Shown: piece by piece, positions 16,249-23,573 of the stretch
Position numbering within the stretch: the first letter of the stretch is position 1
Layout of the letters: each line of letters opens with the position of its first letter
Assembly (NCBI GenBank): GCA_037444575.1
Contig: JBBIME010000008.1
Location: forward strand, 124,001-188,000
DNA: 64,000 nucleotides
Reading direction: 5' to 3'
Source: Bacteriovorax sp037444575
GTDB lineage: Bacteria; Bdellovibrionota; Bacteriovoracia; Bacteriovoracales; Bacteriovoracaceae
Notes under the pieces: generated by a model
The model's input: the letters and a program-made list of their open reading frames with translations, nothing else
Database searches by the model: none
What the model was told of the DNA's origin: nothing
Program-made: the position numbers and the translations under genes

Positions 16249-17722
16249 AGAATCAAAAAATAGTGGAAGCGGAATTGAGGGCATTTTCATTCCGATAGTT
16301 GAAGAAGTAACAAACATATTAACAAGGGGAATTGAGTACGGAACAAAAAATTTAGTTGAATATGTAAAAGATGGTTTTAAACCTTCTCAAAAAGAGAATC
16401 CTTATTTGCGGTTAAATACAAAGATGTTGGCAAATAATCACCAGATGACGAACGAAGAATATTTAGGATGGGCCACAAATTACGATAGACCATTTCATTT
16501 AAGCTACCTCGACCCAAGTAAGCATGTAATGTTAGTTGGTGCGAGTGGATGGGGGAAAACCAATTTATTAAATATCTTAATGGATAATGCTTTAAGAAAG
16601 AAGCAAGCGGTTTTCTTTGTTGATCCGAAAGCAACAAGAGAAGCTATAAATGATTTTAAAAAGCTGTGTAGGTATCACAAAAGAGATTATGCAATTTTTT
16701 CAGAGTACGATGTGGAGGCACAAAGTTTTAATCCTATAGCTGATATGACTAACACTCAAAGAGTTGAATTAGTCATGAGAAGTTTTGATTGGGGAGATAA
16801 TAAAAATATGTACTACTATACCCAATCAGAAAAGGCGATTCAAGAAGCTCTGGACTCATTAACTAAGTCTGACCCTAAGATAGACATTGATCTACATGAT
16901 TTGTACCAAGAGCTAAAAGCAAAACACGATAGAGAAGAAACGTCGGGACTATTGACTCAATTTCAAATTTTGCTCAACACTGATTTTGGAAAATGTTTCA
17001 GGAAAGGATTAAAAAACGGAGTACCAAGCATGACTTTGAAACGAGCTTGGGAAAATAAAACGTGTATCTATATTGGTTGTTCGACTCAAGGTTATTCAAA
17101 AGTTGCTCGTACTATTGGAAAAATGTTTGTTAGTGAAGCAATGAATTTATCCTATTGGATTGGTAAAACCTATGATGATTCACATAAAGCAATGGCCAAT
17201 GGAGTTGGTTTATTTATTGATGAAGCCGGATCAGTTCTTTTTCCAGATTTTATTGATCTAGTAAATAAATGTCGAGCAAGCGGAATTAATATTTACACTG
17301 CAATTCAATCATACTCAGACATGGAGATGGTCGGTCGTGGGGAAACGTTAATGAAACAGTTTTTTGAATCCTATTCGACTTGGTTAATTCAAAGACAGAC
17401 TAATCCTGAAAATGCAGACAAGCTTGCTTCTGCGTTTGGAACATACCTTTCACAAAAGGTTACAACAGCTACAGATCAAGGAGGTGATTCAGGGCGAGGC
17501 TCAATCAGAGAAGCTTATGAATATTATTGTCACCCTGACATTATGAAATCAATCAAGGTTGGGCAAACAATTCTATTAAGTCATTCGCCAAAAGAGCACG
17601 CAATTATAAATGTTAGAGATTTTAGACAATCACAGGTGGCACAGACAATGCTTCCTGATTTTACATTTAAAGAATTAAATGAATCGAAAGAGCAGATTCA
17701 CGGAATATTGGGGGATCAGTAA
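16241..17722 (+). CDS. VirD4/TraD-family type IV coupling protein
   Basis: I take the ATG at 16241, overlapping the lipoprotein stop, over earlier in-frame codons inside that gene. The 493-residue protein has Walker A GASGWGKT (100-107) and Walker B LFIDE (324-328), followed by AGSVLFPDF and the RASGINIYTAIQSYSDME stretch typical of the family. It brings relaxase-DNA to the channel. No N-terminal membrane helices are obvious, which suggests a soluble or peripheral variant like those of some mobilisable elements. Confidence 0.87.
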   Translation: MSKESKNSGSGIEGIFIPIVEEVTNILTRGIEYGTKNLVEYVKDGFKPSQKENPYLRLNTKMLANNHQMTNEEYLGWATNYDRPFHLSYLDPSKHVMLVGASGWGKTNLLNILMDNALRKKQAVFFVDPKATREAINDFKKLCRYHKRDYAIFSEYDVEAQSFNPIADMTNTQRVELVMRSFDWGDNKNMYYYTQSEKAIQEALDSLTKSDPKIDIDLHDLYQELKAKHDREETSGLLTQFQILLNTDFGKCFRKGLKNGVPSMTLKRAWENKTCIYIGCSTQGYSKVARTIGKMFVSEAMNLSYWIGKTYDDSHKAMANGVGLFIDEAGSVLFPDFIDLVNKCRASGINIYTAIQSYSDMEMVGRGETLMKQFFESYSTWLIQRQTNPENADKLASAFGTYLSQKVTTATDQGGDSGRGSIREAYEYYCHPDIMKSIKVGQTILLSHSPKEHAIINVRDFRQSQVAQTMLPDFTFKELNESKEQIHGILGDQ

Positions 17723-18465
17723 TGAATGAACTTATGCTTGAACGCAATTCTGAATTTTTTGAAACCTTATCCAAATGGCGATGTATTACAACTGTGGATT
17801 TAAAAAAGATACTTGCTGAAAATGAATCATACTCTGCCTTTAGACAAAGAGTTGTGAGATTAGAAAAGGCTGGACTTATTAACTCAATCCTATATAAAGG
17901 TTTTAACAAGATTATTTTTCCATCCTCTGAGCTTGTAAATAAGCTAGGGTTTAACTATTTCAGTACCGACAATGTCCGGCATGATGCTGTTGTATCATCA
18001 ATTTCAAATGAATTACTAAATTACAAAGTAACCAAAGAAGTAATTCTACCTCATGAGTACAAAACCAAATCCACATGGAGACATAAGACTATTGAACCAG
18101 ATGCGATCATTACAATTGAAAAGAATGAGAACACAAATTACTTAGCAGTTGAAGTAGAACTTTGGAGAAAGGACAAAAAGAGAATTTTTGAAAAGTTCAC
18201 TGATTATGCAAAAGCCAGTGAGTACAGTTATGTTTTTTATTTTTTTCAAAGCCAGTCGGCATTTAATTCATATCGTAAAAGATTAGATGAATACATGACT
18301 GATCCTGATTTAAAGCATCTTCATTATGAATTAAATCAAAAGATTGTTTTAGTTTTTAATTCAACAATTTCAAAACGCTTAAATTGCCTTGATGATTCTA
18401 CAATTTATTACAAAGGGCAGTTTAAAAAATTTAGAGAGTTAATAGGAGAGAGAAATGATTCCTAA
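17722..18465 (+). CDS. MOBC-type relaxase candidate (Replic_Relax family)
   Basis: The 247-residue protein has an N-terminal winged helix-turn-helix (about 12-80) and a C-terminal PD-(D/E)xK-like nuclease core: RHDAVVS (86-92), EPD (125-127), then after a hairpin AVEVELWRK with E144/E146 and K150. CloDF13 MobC, the MOBC prototype, and Pfam Replic_Relax proteins share this arrangement and nick oriT without an HUH motif. Its gene overlaps the coupling protein by 1 nt, and iteron and dyad structures follow directly. A role in replication initiation is the alternative. Confidence 0.68.
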   Translation: MNELMLERNSEFFETLSKWRCITTVDLKKILAENESYSAFRQRVVRLEKAGLINSILYKGFNKIIFPSSELVNKLGFNYFSTDNVRHDAVVSSISNELLNYKVTKEVILPHEYKTKSTWRHKTIEPDAIITIEKNENTNYLAVEVELWRKDKKRIFEKFTDYAKASEYSYVFYFFQSQSAFNSYRKRLDEYMTDPDLKHLHYELNQKIVLVFNSTISKRLNCLDDSTIYYKGQFKKFRELIGERNDS

Positions 18466-18490
18466 GATGATTCCTAAAGTGATTCCTAAG
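18455..18490 (+). repeat. Three tandem 12-bp iterons
   Basis: ATGATTCCTAAG (18455-18466), ATGATTCCTAAA (18467-18478) and GTGATTCCTAAG (18479-18490) are head-to-tail with no gap. They overlap the last codons of the relaxase gene and lie 44 nt before the nested dyads. Iterons at such a site usually bind relaxase, relaxosome or initiator proteins. Confidence 0.75.
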
Positions 18491-18640
18491 GCAAACATGT
18501 GTGACTCCTATGATTTTGAAGATGATTTATCCACGCGTTTTCATTAATCAAAATTGCCTGATCAAATTGACCACCCCCTCTCAACGTTAAATATCGAGGA
18601 GGTGGTCAATTTGGGAATTTATGATGAATGAAACGCGGGG
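18455..18640. other. Probable origin of transfer (oriT)
   Basis: Between the relaxase and the next small gene lie three iterons and two nested inverted repeats. The inner pair is CAAATTGACCACC (18563-18575) / GGTGGTCAATTTG (18601-18613), perfect over 13 bp. The outer pair is CGCGTTTTCATT (18534-18545) / AATGAAACGCG (18627-18637). Both are centred near 18586-18588. oriT sites combine such repeats and sit next to relaxase genes. The nick site cannot be read. A vegetative origin or a transcriptional control region is the alternative. Confidence 0.6.
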
Positions 18641-18792
18641 AAGAAGAGATAGATAGAGAAGGTAATTAAATTAAAGAAGAGAGGTAAGTATGAATAGTGA
18701 GATAGGTATAGAGAGGGGAGAGGGAGGGAGAGAAGAGAAAAAGAAAGTAGGGAAGAGAAAAAAGAAGATGGAGGATGAAAAAAATGTAGTAG
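18637..18792 (+). other. 156-nt run lacking cytosine
   Basis: No C occurs on the plus strand from 18637 to 18792, and most bases are A or G. The run begins at the edge of the outer oriT dyad and covers the leader and first 34 codons of the next gene. Its complement is G-free. See the findings for possible meaning. Confidence 0.9.
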
Positions 18793-19094
18793 CTAATGAA
18801 GAAAATAGTGAGAAGAGTAAGTTTTTTATTGATGTAAGTAAAGAGCAAGAAACAATAGAGCTTATAGCAAAACTTTTGAGTGATGCTAATAATAAAAGCT
18901 GTGGACGTAAGATCCTTTTGAAGGATTTGATTATCGCATCTTTGCCAAAACTTACACAAAAGGACATCGAACGTATTCAAGAAAATGCACTTACTGACAT
19001 GGAGAAAATAGAGAGGTTGCTCGTTGAGCATAACGAGAAGAATGGAACCTCACTTACATTGCCTGAATTTTTAGTGAAAAAACTTAATATCTAA
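18690..19094 (+). CDS. Probable relaxosome accessory protein
   Basis: The 134-residue protein begins with a strongly basic and acidic low-complexity tail (GEGGREEKKKVGKRKKK) encoded by the C-free tract, followed by a compact helical domain (SKEQETIELIAKLL, KILLKDLIIASLPKLTQKDIERIQ, TLPEFLVKKL). A basic arm plus small helical domain, next to oriT and SSB, suggests a DNA-binding relaxosome component. I see no firm ribbon-helix-helix signature. AGAGG precedes the ATG; a second ATG at 18768 is possible. Confidence 0.5.
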   Translation: MNSEIGIERGEGGREEKKKVGKRKKKMEDEKNVVANEENSEKSKFFIDVSKEQETIELIAKLLSDANNKSCGRKILLKDLIIASLPKLTQKDIERIQENALTDMEKIERLLVEHNEKNGTSLTLPEFLVKKLNI

Positions 19095-19107
19095 TTGGAG
19101 AATGAAT

Positions 19108-19416
19108 ATGGAAAACAATAATAGCATTGAAGTAATTTCTGGAAGACTTGGAGTAGATCCACGCTTGGCTTATACAAAAAAAGGTGAAGCCGTTTGCGAA
19201 ATGTCTGTTGGGATTTCAAATGAACAAAGTGTAACTGTTTGGAGAAAAGTTGTAGTCTTTGGAAAATTAGCAGAGCTATGTTCAGTTCATTTGAGAAAAG
19301 GGAATGAGGTTTTTATGCGGGGCCGTATGGAATTAAAGAAATTTATCAATAAAGAAGGAGTTGAGAAGGAATACTTTGAGTTAAGGGCATATACAGTTGG
19401 GCAATCGCTACTTTAA
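19108..19416 (+). CDS. ssb: Single-stranded DNA-binding protein (element copy)
   Basis: The OB-fold SSB pattern is clear: SGRLGVDPRLAYTKKGEAVCEMSVGIS, then VTVWRKVVVFGKLAELCSVHLRKGNEVFMRGRMEL. GGAG at 19097-19100 favours the ATG at 19108 over the one at 19102. The protein is about 102 residues and lacks the acidic C-terminal tail (DDDIPF type) that recruits partner proteins in chromosomal SSB. Element-borne SSBs coat transferred single strands in the donor or recipient. Confidence 0.85.
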   Translation: MENNNSIEVISGRLGVDPRLAYTKKGEAVCEMSVGISNEQSVTVWRKVVVFGKLAELCSVHLRKGNEVFMRGRMELKKFINKEGVEKEYFELRAYTVGQSLL

Positions 19417-19435
19417 TAACTTAAAAAGGATGTTA

Positions 19436-19711
19436 ATGACAAATAATGAATTATCACTCCCAGATTACATTTTGAATAAAAAAGGATATACTGACTCCGT
19501 TGATTCAAGCGGATCAATGAAGTTCTTTAACAATCTAATATGGATGAATAGTGAAGAAGCGGCTTTCTATTTAAGAATGACTGTCGGAGCTTTGAGAACA
19601 GCAGTTTGTCGTGGACAAATTAAAGCTAAAAAATTTCAAAGACGACTCTATTTTAAAAGAAAGGATTTAGATTTCCTACTGGATAATGCTCAAACAATTG
19701 GGGGTTACTAA
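19436..19711 (+). CDS. Excisionase-like small helix-turn-helix protein
   Basis: Starting from the ATG at 19436, after AAAAAGGA, the protein is about 91 residues. Its centre reads LIWMNSEEAAFYLRMTVGALRTAVCRGQIKAKKFQRRLYFKRKDLDFLL, the winged-helix pattern of the MerR-like excisionase/HTH_17 family (x-EAA-x-L-x-x-S/T). Such proteins bind attachment-site DNA and direct excision. The stop overlaps the integrase start by one base (TAATG), a common xis-int arrangement. Confidence 0.75.
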   Translation: MTNNELSLPDYILNKKGYTDSVDSSGSMKFFNNLIWMNSEEAAFYLRMTVGALRTAVCRGQIKAKKFQRRLYFKRKDLDFLLDNAQTIGGY

Positions 19712-20862
19712 TGGGAATTAAATCATACCGTAAAGATGAGAAAGTGTTATGGAAAGTTTATGTAAATCTTAGAAGCAAGGAAAATCCTGCACTACGAGCA
19801 CAAAGAAATTTTTCAGGTATTGAATCAAAAGCAGCGGCATTGAGGATTGAAAAACAATTGATTGCAGAAGCTTCTAAAGAGCTAGGAATCCAATCTGGAT
19901 TAGGTATGCCTTGGAAAACTTTATTTGAAAAGTGGGAGAAGGATGCTTATGCAGGACTTGGAAGAAATTTAGGTATTACAACGATTCAAGATATTTCTGT
20001 GACTGTAAAAAAATGGACTGCAAGTTGGATGGATAAGCCTGCTGATGAGTTAACTAGGGCCGATGGTAAAGAAATAATTAAGGCTATGGAGCTTCAAAAT
20101 TTATCATATCGAGCAAAGCAAAAAATCAGAAGTTTTATAAATGCAATTTTCACTTATGGAATAGAAGAGAGATATATTAGGAAACCGATTCCATCTCCAT
20201 TTACGGGGTTGGAATTGAAAAAGACTGAAGAGAAAGTGCCTGAAATATTAACTCTTACCGAAATTAAGAGATTTCTTGATCTTGCAAAACAAATTGAAAG
20301 TCCTTGGTATCCAATATGGGCTACAGCTTTATTAACTGGTATGCGCAATGGTGAATTATATGCGCTTGAATGGGATGATATCGATTTTGAAAATTTATTA
20401 ATAAGAGTTTCAAAATCGTACAACTCTCGTCTAAATGCTGTTAAATCTACCAAAGCAGGTTATTGGAGAAATGTACCAATCTCTAATGAACTTAAATCTA
20501 TTCTTATAGATTTGAAACTAAAGTTAGAATTTAGGCCAGATGACGAACGAAAGTTTGTTCTTCCTAGAAGTTGGTATTGGGATAAAGGGTTACAGGCGAG
20601 GGAGTTGAGAACTTTTTTAATTAATAATGGACTTCCTTCAGTTAAGTTTCATGCACTCAGAGCTTGTTTTGCTACACAGCTTTTATCTAAAAATATTCCA
20701 CCTGCAATCGTAATGAAAATTTGCGGATGGAAGAATTTAAAGACGATGGAGTTCTATGTGAGATTAGCAGGGGTAAATGAATCGGGAGCTACAGAGGTAT
20801 TAAATATATTACCTACTGAGCGAGAAGTGATGGATAACGTAGTAAGTTTATTCTCTAGATAA
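19711..20862 (+). CDS. int: Tyrosine recombinase (element integrase)
   Basis: The 383-residue protein has the usual integrase domains: an N-terminal arm-binding part, a SAM-like core-binding domain (about 65-160) and a catalytic domain with R212 (TGMRNGE), K248 (STKAG), H314 and R317 (HALR), W340 in place of the second His (ICGW) and nucleophile Y349 (MEFYVRLAG). All catalytic positions are filled, so it should be active. It is translationally coupled to the excisionase-like gene. A terminator hairpin follows the stop. Confidence 0.92.
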   Translation: MGIKSYRKDEKVLWKVYVNLRSKENPALRAQRNFSGIESKAAALRIEKQLIAEASKELGIQSGLGMPWKTLFEKWEKDAYAGLGRNLGITTIQDISVTVKKWTASWMDKPADELTRADGKEIIKAMELQNLSYRAKQKIRSFINAIFTYGIEERYIRKPIPSPFTGLELKKTEEKVPEILTLTEIKRFLDLAKQIESPWYPIWATALLTGMRNGELYALEWDDIDFENLLIRVSKSYNSRLNAVKSTKAGYWRNVPISNELKSILIDLKLKLEFRPDDERKFVLPRSWYWDKGLQARELRTFLINNGLPSVKFHALRACFATQLLSKNIPPAIVMKICGWKNLKTMEFYVRLAGVNESGATEVLNILPTEREVMDNVVSLFSR

Positions 20863-20871
20863 ATTGTATGG

Positions 20872-20906
20872 CATGGGGAAGTATTTTCTACTCCCCATGT
20901 TATTTT
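20872..20906 (+). terminator. Terminator after the integrase gene
   Basis: CATGGGGA pairs with TCCCCATG (8 bp, extended by GTA/TAC across a small bulge), and TTATTTT follows. It begins 10 nt after the integrase stop. Confidence 0.65.
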
Positions 20907-20982
20907 AAGGCTTGGTCATATTCTTTAGTTTCAATAGGTTAACCTCTAAATCAGACGGGGATGTTTTTTGGTGAAAAAGTGG

Positions 20983-20988
20983 TATAAT
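20983..20988 (+). promoter_or_regulatory. Candidate -10 box of the toxin-antitoxin operon
   Basis: A perfect TATAAT lies 63 nt before the antitoxin ATG. Downstream, GGTAACAAACAGGGTAA contains two GGTAA words that could be part of an autoregulatory operator. No good -35 box is visible. Confidence 0.4.
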
Positions 20989-21050
20989 TTCGGTAACAAA
21001 CAGGGTAAAAAAGCCGAAGAGATACTAAATACATAAAAGGGGAAGATTTT

Positions 21051-21446
21051 ATGTCGACTACTATTACTAAATCACCATTTGAAAATATTACTGAATCACT
21101 ATTTCCAAATCGTCTTGGATTTTTTAGCGAAACAGGTGAAGTGAAGATAGACGAAGTTCAAGGATTTTTGGATGTTTCACGCAAGGAGCTTGCTCATATT
21201 TTTGGTGTGAGTCCTGATGCTCTTCGAGAGGATCGTATTTCACAAAAAACAAAAGAAAGGTTAGGCGAATTAGCGGGTGCAATTGAACAGGTTGCCGAAG
21301 CATTTGAAGGTGATTTGAATAAGACAAAGTTTTGGATAAAAACTCCAAATCCAAATTTTGGTGGTTCAAGCCCACGCCAGCTAATTGTTGCTGGTCGTTC
21401 TCAGTACGTACTTAAATTTATATTTGCATCACGCAAAGGGTATTAA
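21051..21446 (+). CDS. Xre/MbcA/ParS-type antitoxin
   Basis: The 131-residue protein has a helix-turn-helix-like centre (VQGFLDVSRKELAHIFGVSPDALREDRISQKTKERLGELAGAIEQV) and a C-terminal part KFWIKTPNPNFGGSSPRQLIVAGR. The last resembles the DUF2384 toxin-binding domain, W-(L/I)-x-x-P-(N)-x-x-(L/F)-G-G-x-x-P. These antitoxins pair with RES toxins, and one is encoded 6 nt downstream. It should neutralise the toxin and repress the operon. Confidence 0.85.
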   Translation: MSTTITKSPFENITESLFPNRLGFFSETGEVKIDEVQGFLDVSRKELAHIFGVSPDALREDRISQKTKERLGELAGAIEQVAEAFEGDLNKTKFWIKTPNPNFGGSSPRQLIVAGRSQYVLKFIFASRKGY

Positions 21447-21452
21447 AGTTTA

Positions 21453-22403
21453 ATGAGTAAACGTAAAGGCCATGGCTTAAAATCATTGCAAACTTTCAAA
21501 GAAAGTCGAGCAGGAGTAATTCAAAATGGGTTTAGAAAGCTAGCGCCAAGCCAGTATGTAGAAAACGAAATAAAAAGAATTACTAAATTTACAGATGATC
21601 AAAGACAATTCTGGAAAGACTTTCAAAAATATTTACTGGATGAGCGAGAAAAAAGAATTGATGAGATCATCGGTTCAATAGATTCAACGAAAGCCGAAAA
21701 ACTCACTTGTGATTTTGGAAGAATCGTTAGCTCAAAATTTGCAGCTGATCCCCTAAGTGGAGTTGGAAGTGTACTACTTCCTCCAGGTGGGAGATTTAAT
21801 ATTGCCAAATCTAGTTCTTTTTCAAGTTACTTTATAGGCTTGTATTTGGCAGAGGATTATGAAACTGCGTTTGCAGAAAAATTTCATGGAGTAAGTGAAG
21901 AACAAAGTGAGAACGATCTTAAAAAATTTGCATTACAGCCGAATGAATCATTCTCGTTTAATCGAGTTAGAGTAAATTTGGAAAATTATATAGATCTCAC
22001 AAATGATACGACATTGATTGCTTTTACTGATGCAATCAAAGACATAACAATTCCTGATTACTATAAAAAATTAGGTCACAAATTTGGAATTGAAGTAACA
22101 ATGGCCACAGATAGCGAAGTGGTAAAAAGTTTTTTCTTTAATGAGCATTATCCGATTTGGGCGGCTTGGTTGGATCAACCAGCACCATCACAGTTGTTTG
22201 GACATTATTGTAAATTGGCAGGAGTCCAAGGGATTTTGTATCCCTCTGTCCGAAATAAAGCTAAAAATAATCTGGTCGTTTTTCCAGATAATATTGTCGA
22301 GACTAATTCCTCGTTAAAACTAATCGATGAACTTCCATATGTGAAAGAAGATCGACGGTTTATTGATAAAACGAATTATCAAAACTTCATAAATTTAACT
22401 TAA
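21453..22403 (+). CDS. RES-domain toxin
   Basis: The 316-residue protein has the RES signature: GGRFN (about 110-114), a YLAEDYETAFAE stretch carrying the conserved Y-x-A-x-x-x-x-T-A-x-x-E, and a C-terminal YPIWAAWLD...AGVQGILYPSVR. RES toxins degrade NAD+ by phosphorolysis or ADP-ribosylate targets. This one is longer than typical (about 150-200 residues) because of an N-terminal extension of some 90 residues. With the antitoxin it probably stabilises the mobile element. Confidence 0.85.
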   Translation: MSKRKGHGLKSLQTFKESRAGVIQNGFRKLAPSQYVENEIKRITKFTDDQRQFWKDFQKYLLDEREKRIDEIIGSIDSTKAEKLTCDFGRIVSSKFAADPLSGVGSVLLPPGGRFNIAKSSSFSSYFIGLYLAEDYETAFAEKFHGVSEEQSENDLKKFALQPNESFSFNRVRVNLENYIDLTNDTTLIAFTDAIKDITIPDYYKKLGHKFGIEVTMATDSEVVKSFFFNEHYPIWAAWLDQPAPSQLFGHYCKLAGVQGILYPSVRNKAKNNLVVFPDNIVETNSSLKLIDELPYVKEDRRFIDKTNYQNFINLT

Positions 22404-22763
22404 TAGCCATTTGGCTTTTCTTGGCTTTTCATAGCACTAAGTTTTTAATATCTTTGACTTCTTTACGAATGCGCCATCTCGAACGGTCTTGCCAAATTTC
22501 TACGTCATCGCTTCGCATACACTCAGTCACGTACTTTTATGTACGCTCCTTCGTTTCTGCTCGTTCTTTCTTGAAATTTGAGCAAGCCTGTTTCGAGATC
22601 AGTATACTCGAGAGTCAATTGAACACCGATGGGAGTTTAAATATCAGGATGATATTTATTGTCGCCAAAGGCGCCCGAAGGGGAGTGAGCAGAATGCGAA
22701 CGAAACAAATCTCGAAGGAATGCGCCATTCGTTTACAATTGTAAACATTTCCTGAAAACCGCC
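22404..22763. repeat. Structured non-coding island with large hairpin
   Basis: No credible gene lies here. It holds a tandem 10-bp repeat TTGGCTTTTC (22411-22430), a long dyad centred at 22537-22538 (outer arms 22477-22500 and 22573-22598, central CGTAC/GTACG hairpin), an AAATATCA/TGATATTT stem near 22640-22660 and a perfect 16-bp palindrome GTTTACAATTGTAAAC (22731-22746). An 11-bp word GAATGCGCCAT is repeated directly at 22467 and 22718. An open frame across it starts with TTG and lacks a ribosome site. Confidence 0.65.
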
Positions 22764-23450
22764 TTATAGAAAATTTTCTTTTAGTATCTTAAAAATTTGC
22801 GCTCTTCCTGAATCTTTCAAAAAGGGAAAATGTCCTACATTAGAAATTTGGAAATCAATTATATCGCTTTTAAAAAGACGGAAGCTTTTTGCCACGCGGG
22901 GAGGGAAGCGTACGTCTTTCTCACCAAAGATATTTATAACTGGAATTTTTAATGTTTTTAAAAAAGGAGTTACATCATATGTTTCAAGATAGCTTTTATT
23001 GATACTAGTAAAAGTTTCGTCTGAAAAAGTAAGCCATGAGCTGCTAAGTAAAGCCTCACCATCTTTAAGTTCTTCGGGAGTTAGAAAGATTTGTTCTGGT
23101 TCAGCATCGTTTAGTTTCAGATTTTCTAGTTCTTTGTGATATTCATCTTTCCAATGCTGATGGTTTAGACCCGTACTTATTAGCACTAAACCAGCTAATT
23201 TCGTTTGATTCCTTCCAGCATATTCTGTAGCTAAAACAGCTCCCCATGAGTGTCCAAGAAGAATTACTTTACCAGTTGCAGAACTGACAATTACATCAAG
23301 TTGGGACAACATATCCTCAATTCTTATTTCAGGGCCTCGAACTTGATCGTAAAATATACATTCGAAATGCTCTTTTAGTTCTTCAAAGAATGGTTGGAGA
23401 TAATCCCGGAACCCAGGACCTCCATGTAAAAAAATAATAGTTGGCTTCAT
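22764..23450 (-). CDS. Alpha/beta-hydrolase
   Basis: The 228-residue protein has the oxyanion motif HGGPG (9-13), nucleophile elbow GHSWGA (66-71, Ser68), acid D179 (FGEKDVRFPP) and H207 (VGHFPF). HGGPG near the N terminus is shared with proline iminopeptidases and related small esterases, but the protein is shorter (typical 290-310) with a reduced cap. Substrate unknown. It lies between the hairpin island and the ORF6N fragment, on the opposite strand to the element. Confidence 0.85.
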   Translation of the reverse strand: MKPTIIFLHGGPGFRDYLQPFFEELKEHFECIFYDQVRGPEIRIEDMLSQLDVIVSSATGKVILLGHSWGAVLATEYAGRNQTKLAGLVLISTGLNHQHWKDEYHKELENLKLNDAEPEQIFLTPEELKDGEALLSSSWLTFSDETFTSINKSYLETYDVTPFLKTLKIPVINIFGEKDVRFPPRVAKSFRLFKSDIIDFQISNVGHFPFLKDSGRAQIFKILKENFL

Positions 23451-23573
23451 TAGCGAATCCTAACTTGGTGAGCGAATAATTTCAATTCTGAAATTCTCAA
23501 ATTAATTCTTATTTAAAATCATGGTTCATTGTTTCGAAAATTGTATTTTACCTGTTTAATCAGGAGAAAATCT

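Larger units (their letters stand above)
6505..22403. mobile_element. Integrative conjugative element with type IV secretion system
   Basis: One continuous plus-strand block holds mating-pair formation genes (7.5-16.2 kb), a coupling protein, a MOBC-like relaxase, an oriT-like region, SSB, a small helix-turn-helix protein and a tyrosine integrase, followed by a toxin-antitoxin pair. This order is that of an integrated conjugative element. Boundaries are approximate: I found no direct repeat or tRNA marking attL or attR. The left limit is set at the first unusual repeat after the glycan genes and the right limit at the end of the toxin gene. Confidence 0.72.

Noticed and set aside
16377..16637. 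Minus-strand open frame within the coupling-protein gene
   Set aside because: It is antisense to the Walker A region of a clear VirD4 protein and has no ribosome site.
18455..18490. 12-bp tandem units considered as a minisatellite or CRISPR
   Set aside because: Only three units without spacers, placed between relaxase and dyads; iterons explain them better.
18666..19031. Long minus-strand open frames opposite the probable relaxosome gene
   Set aside because: They exist because the C-free plus strand gives a G-free complement that rarely makes stops; the translated products are Ser/Leu/Phe-rich nonsense, and the plus-strand gene has a good ribosome site.
20863..21050. tRNA gene or attachment site next to the integrase
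   Set aside because: I looked for tRNA T-loop and acceptor features and for repeats shared with the left flank and found none beyond a 7-bp coincidence (TTAAGGC).
22421..22744. 107-codon open frame in the hairpin island
   Set aside because: It begins with TTG, has no Shine-Dalgarno site, spans several palindromes and yields a composition unlike any protein in the window.
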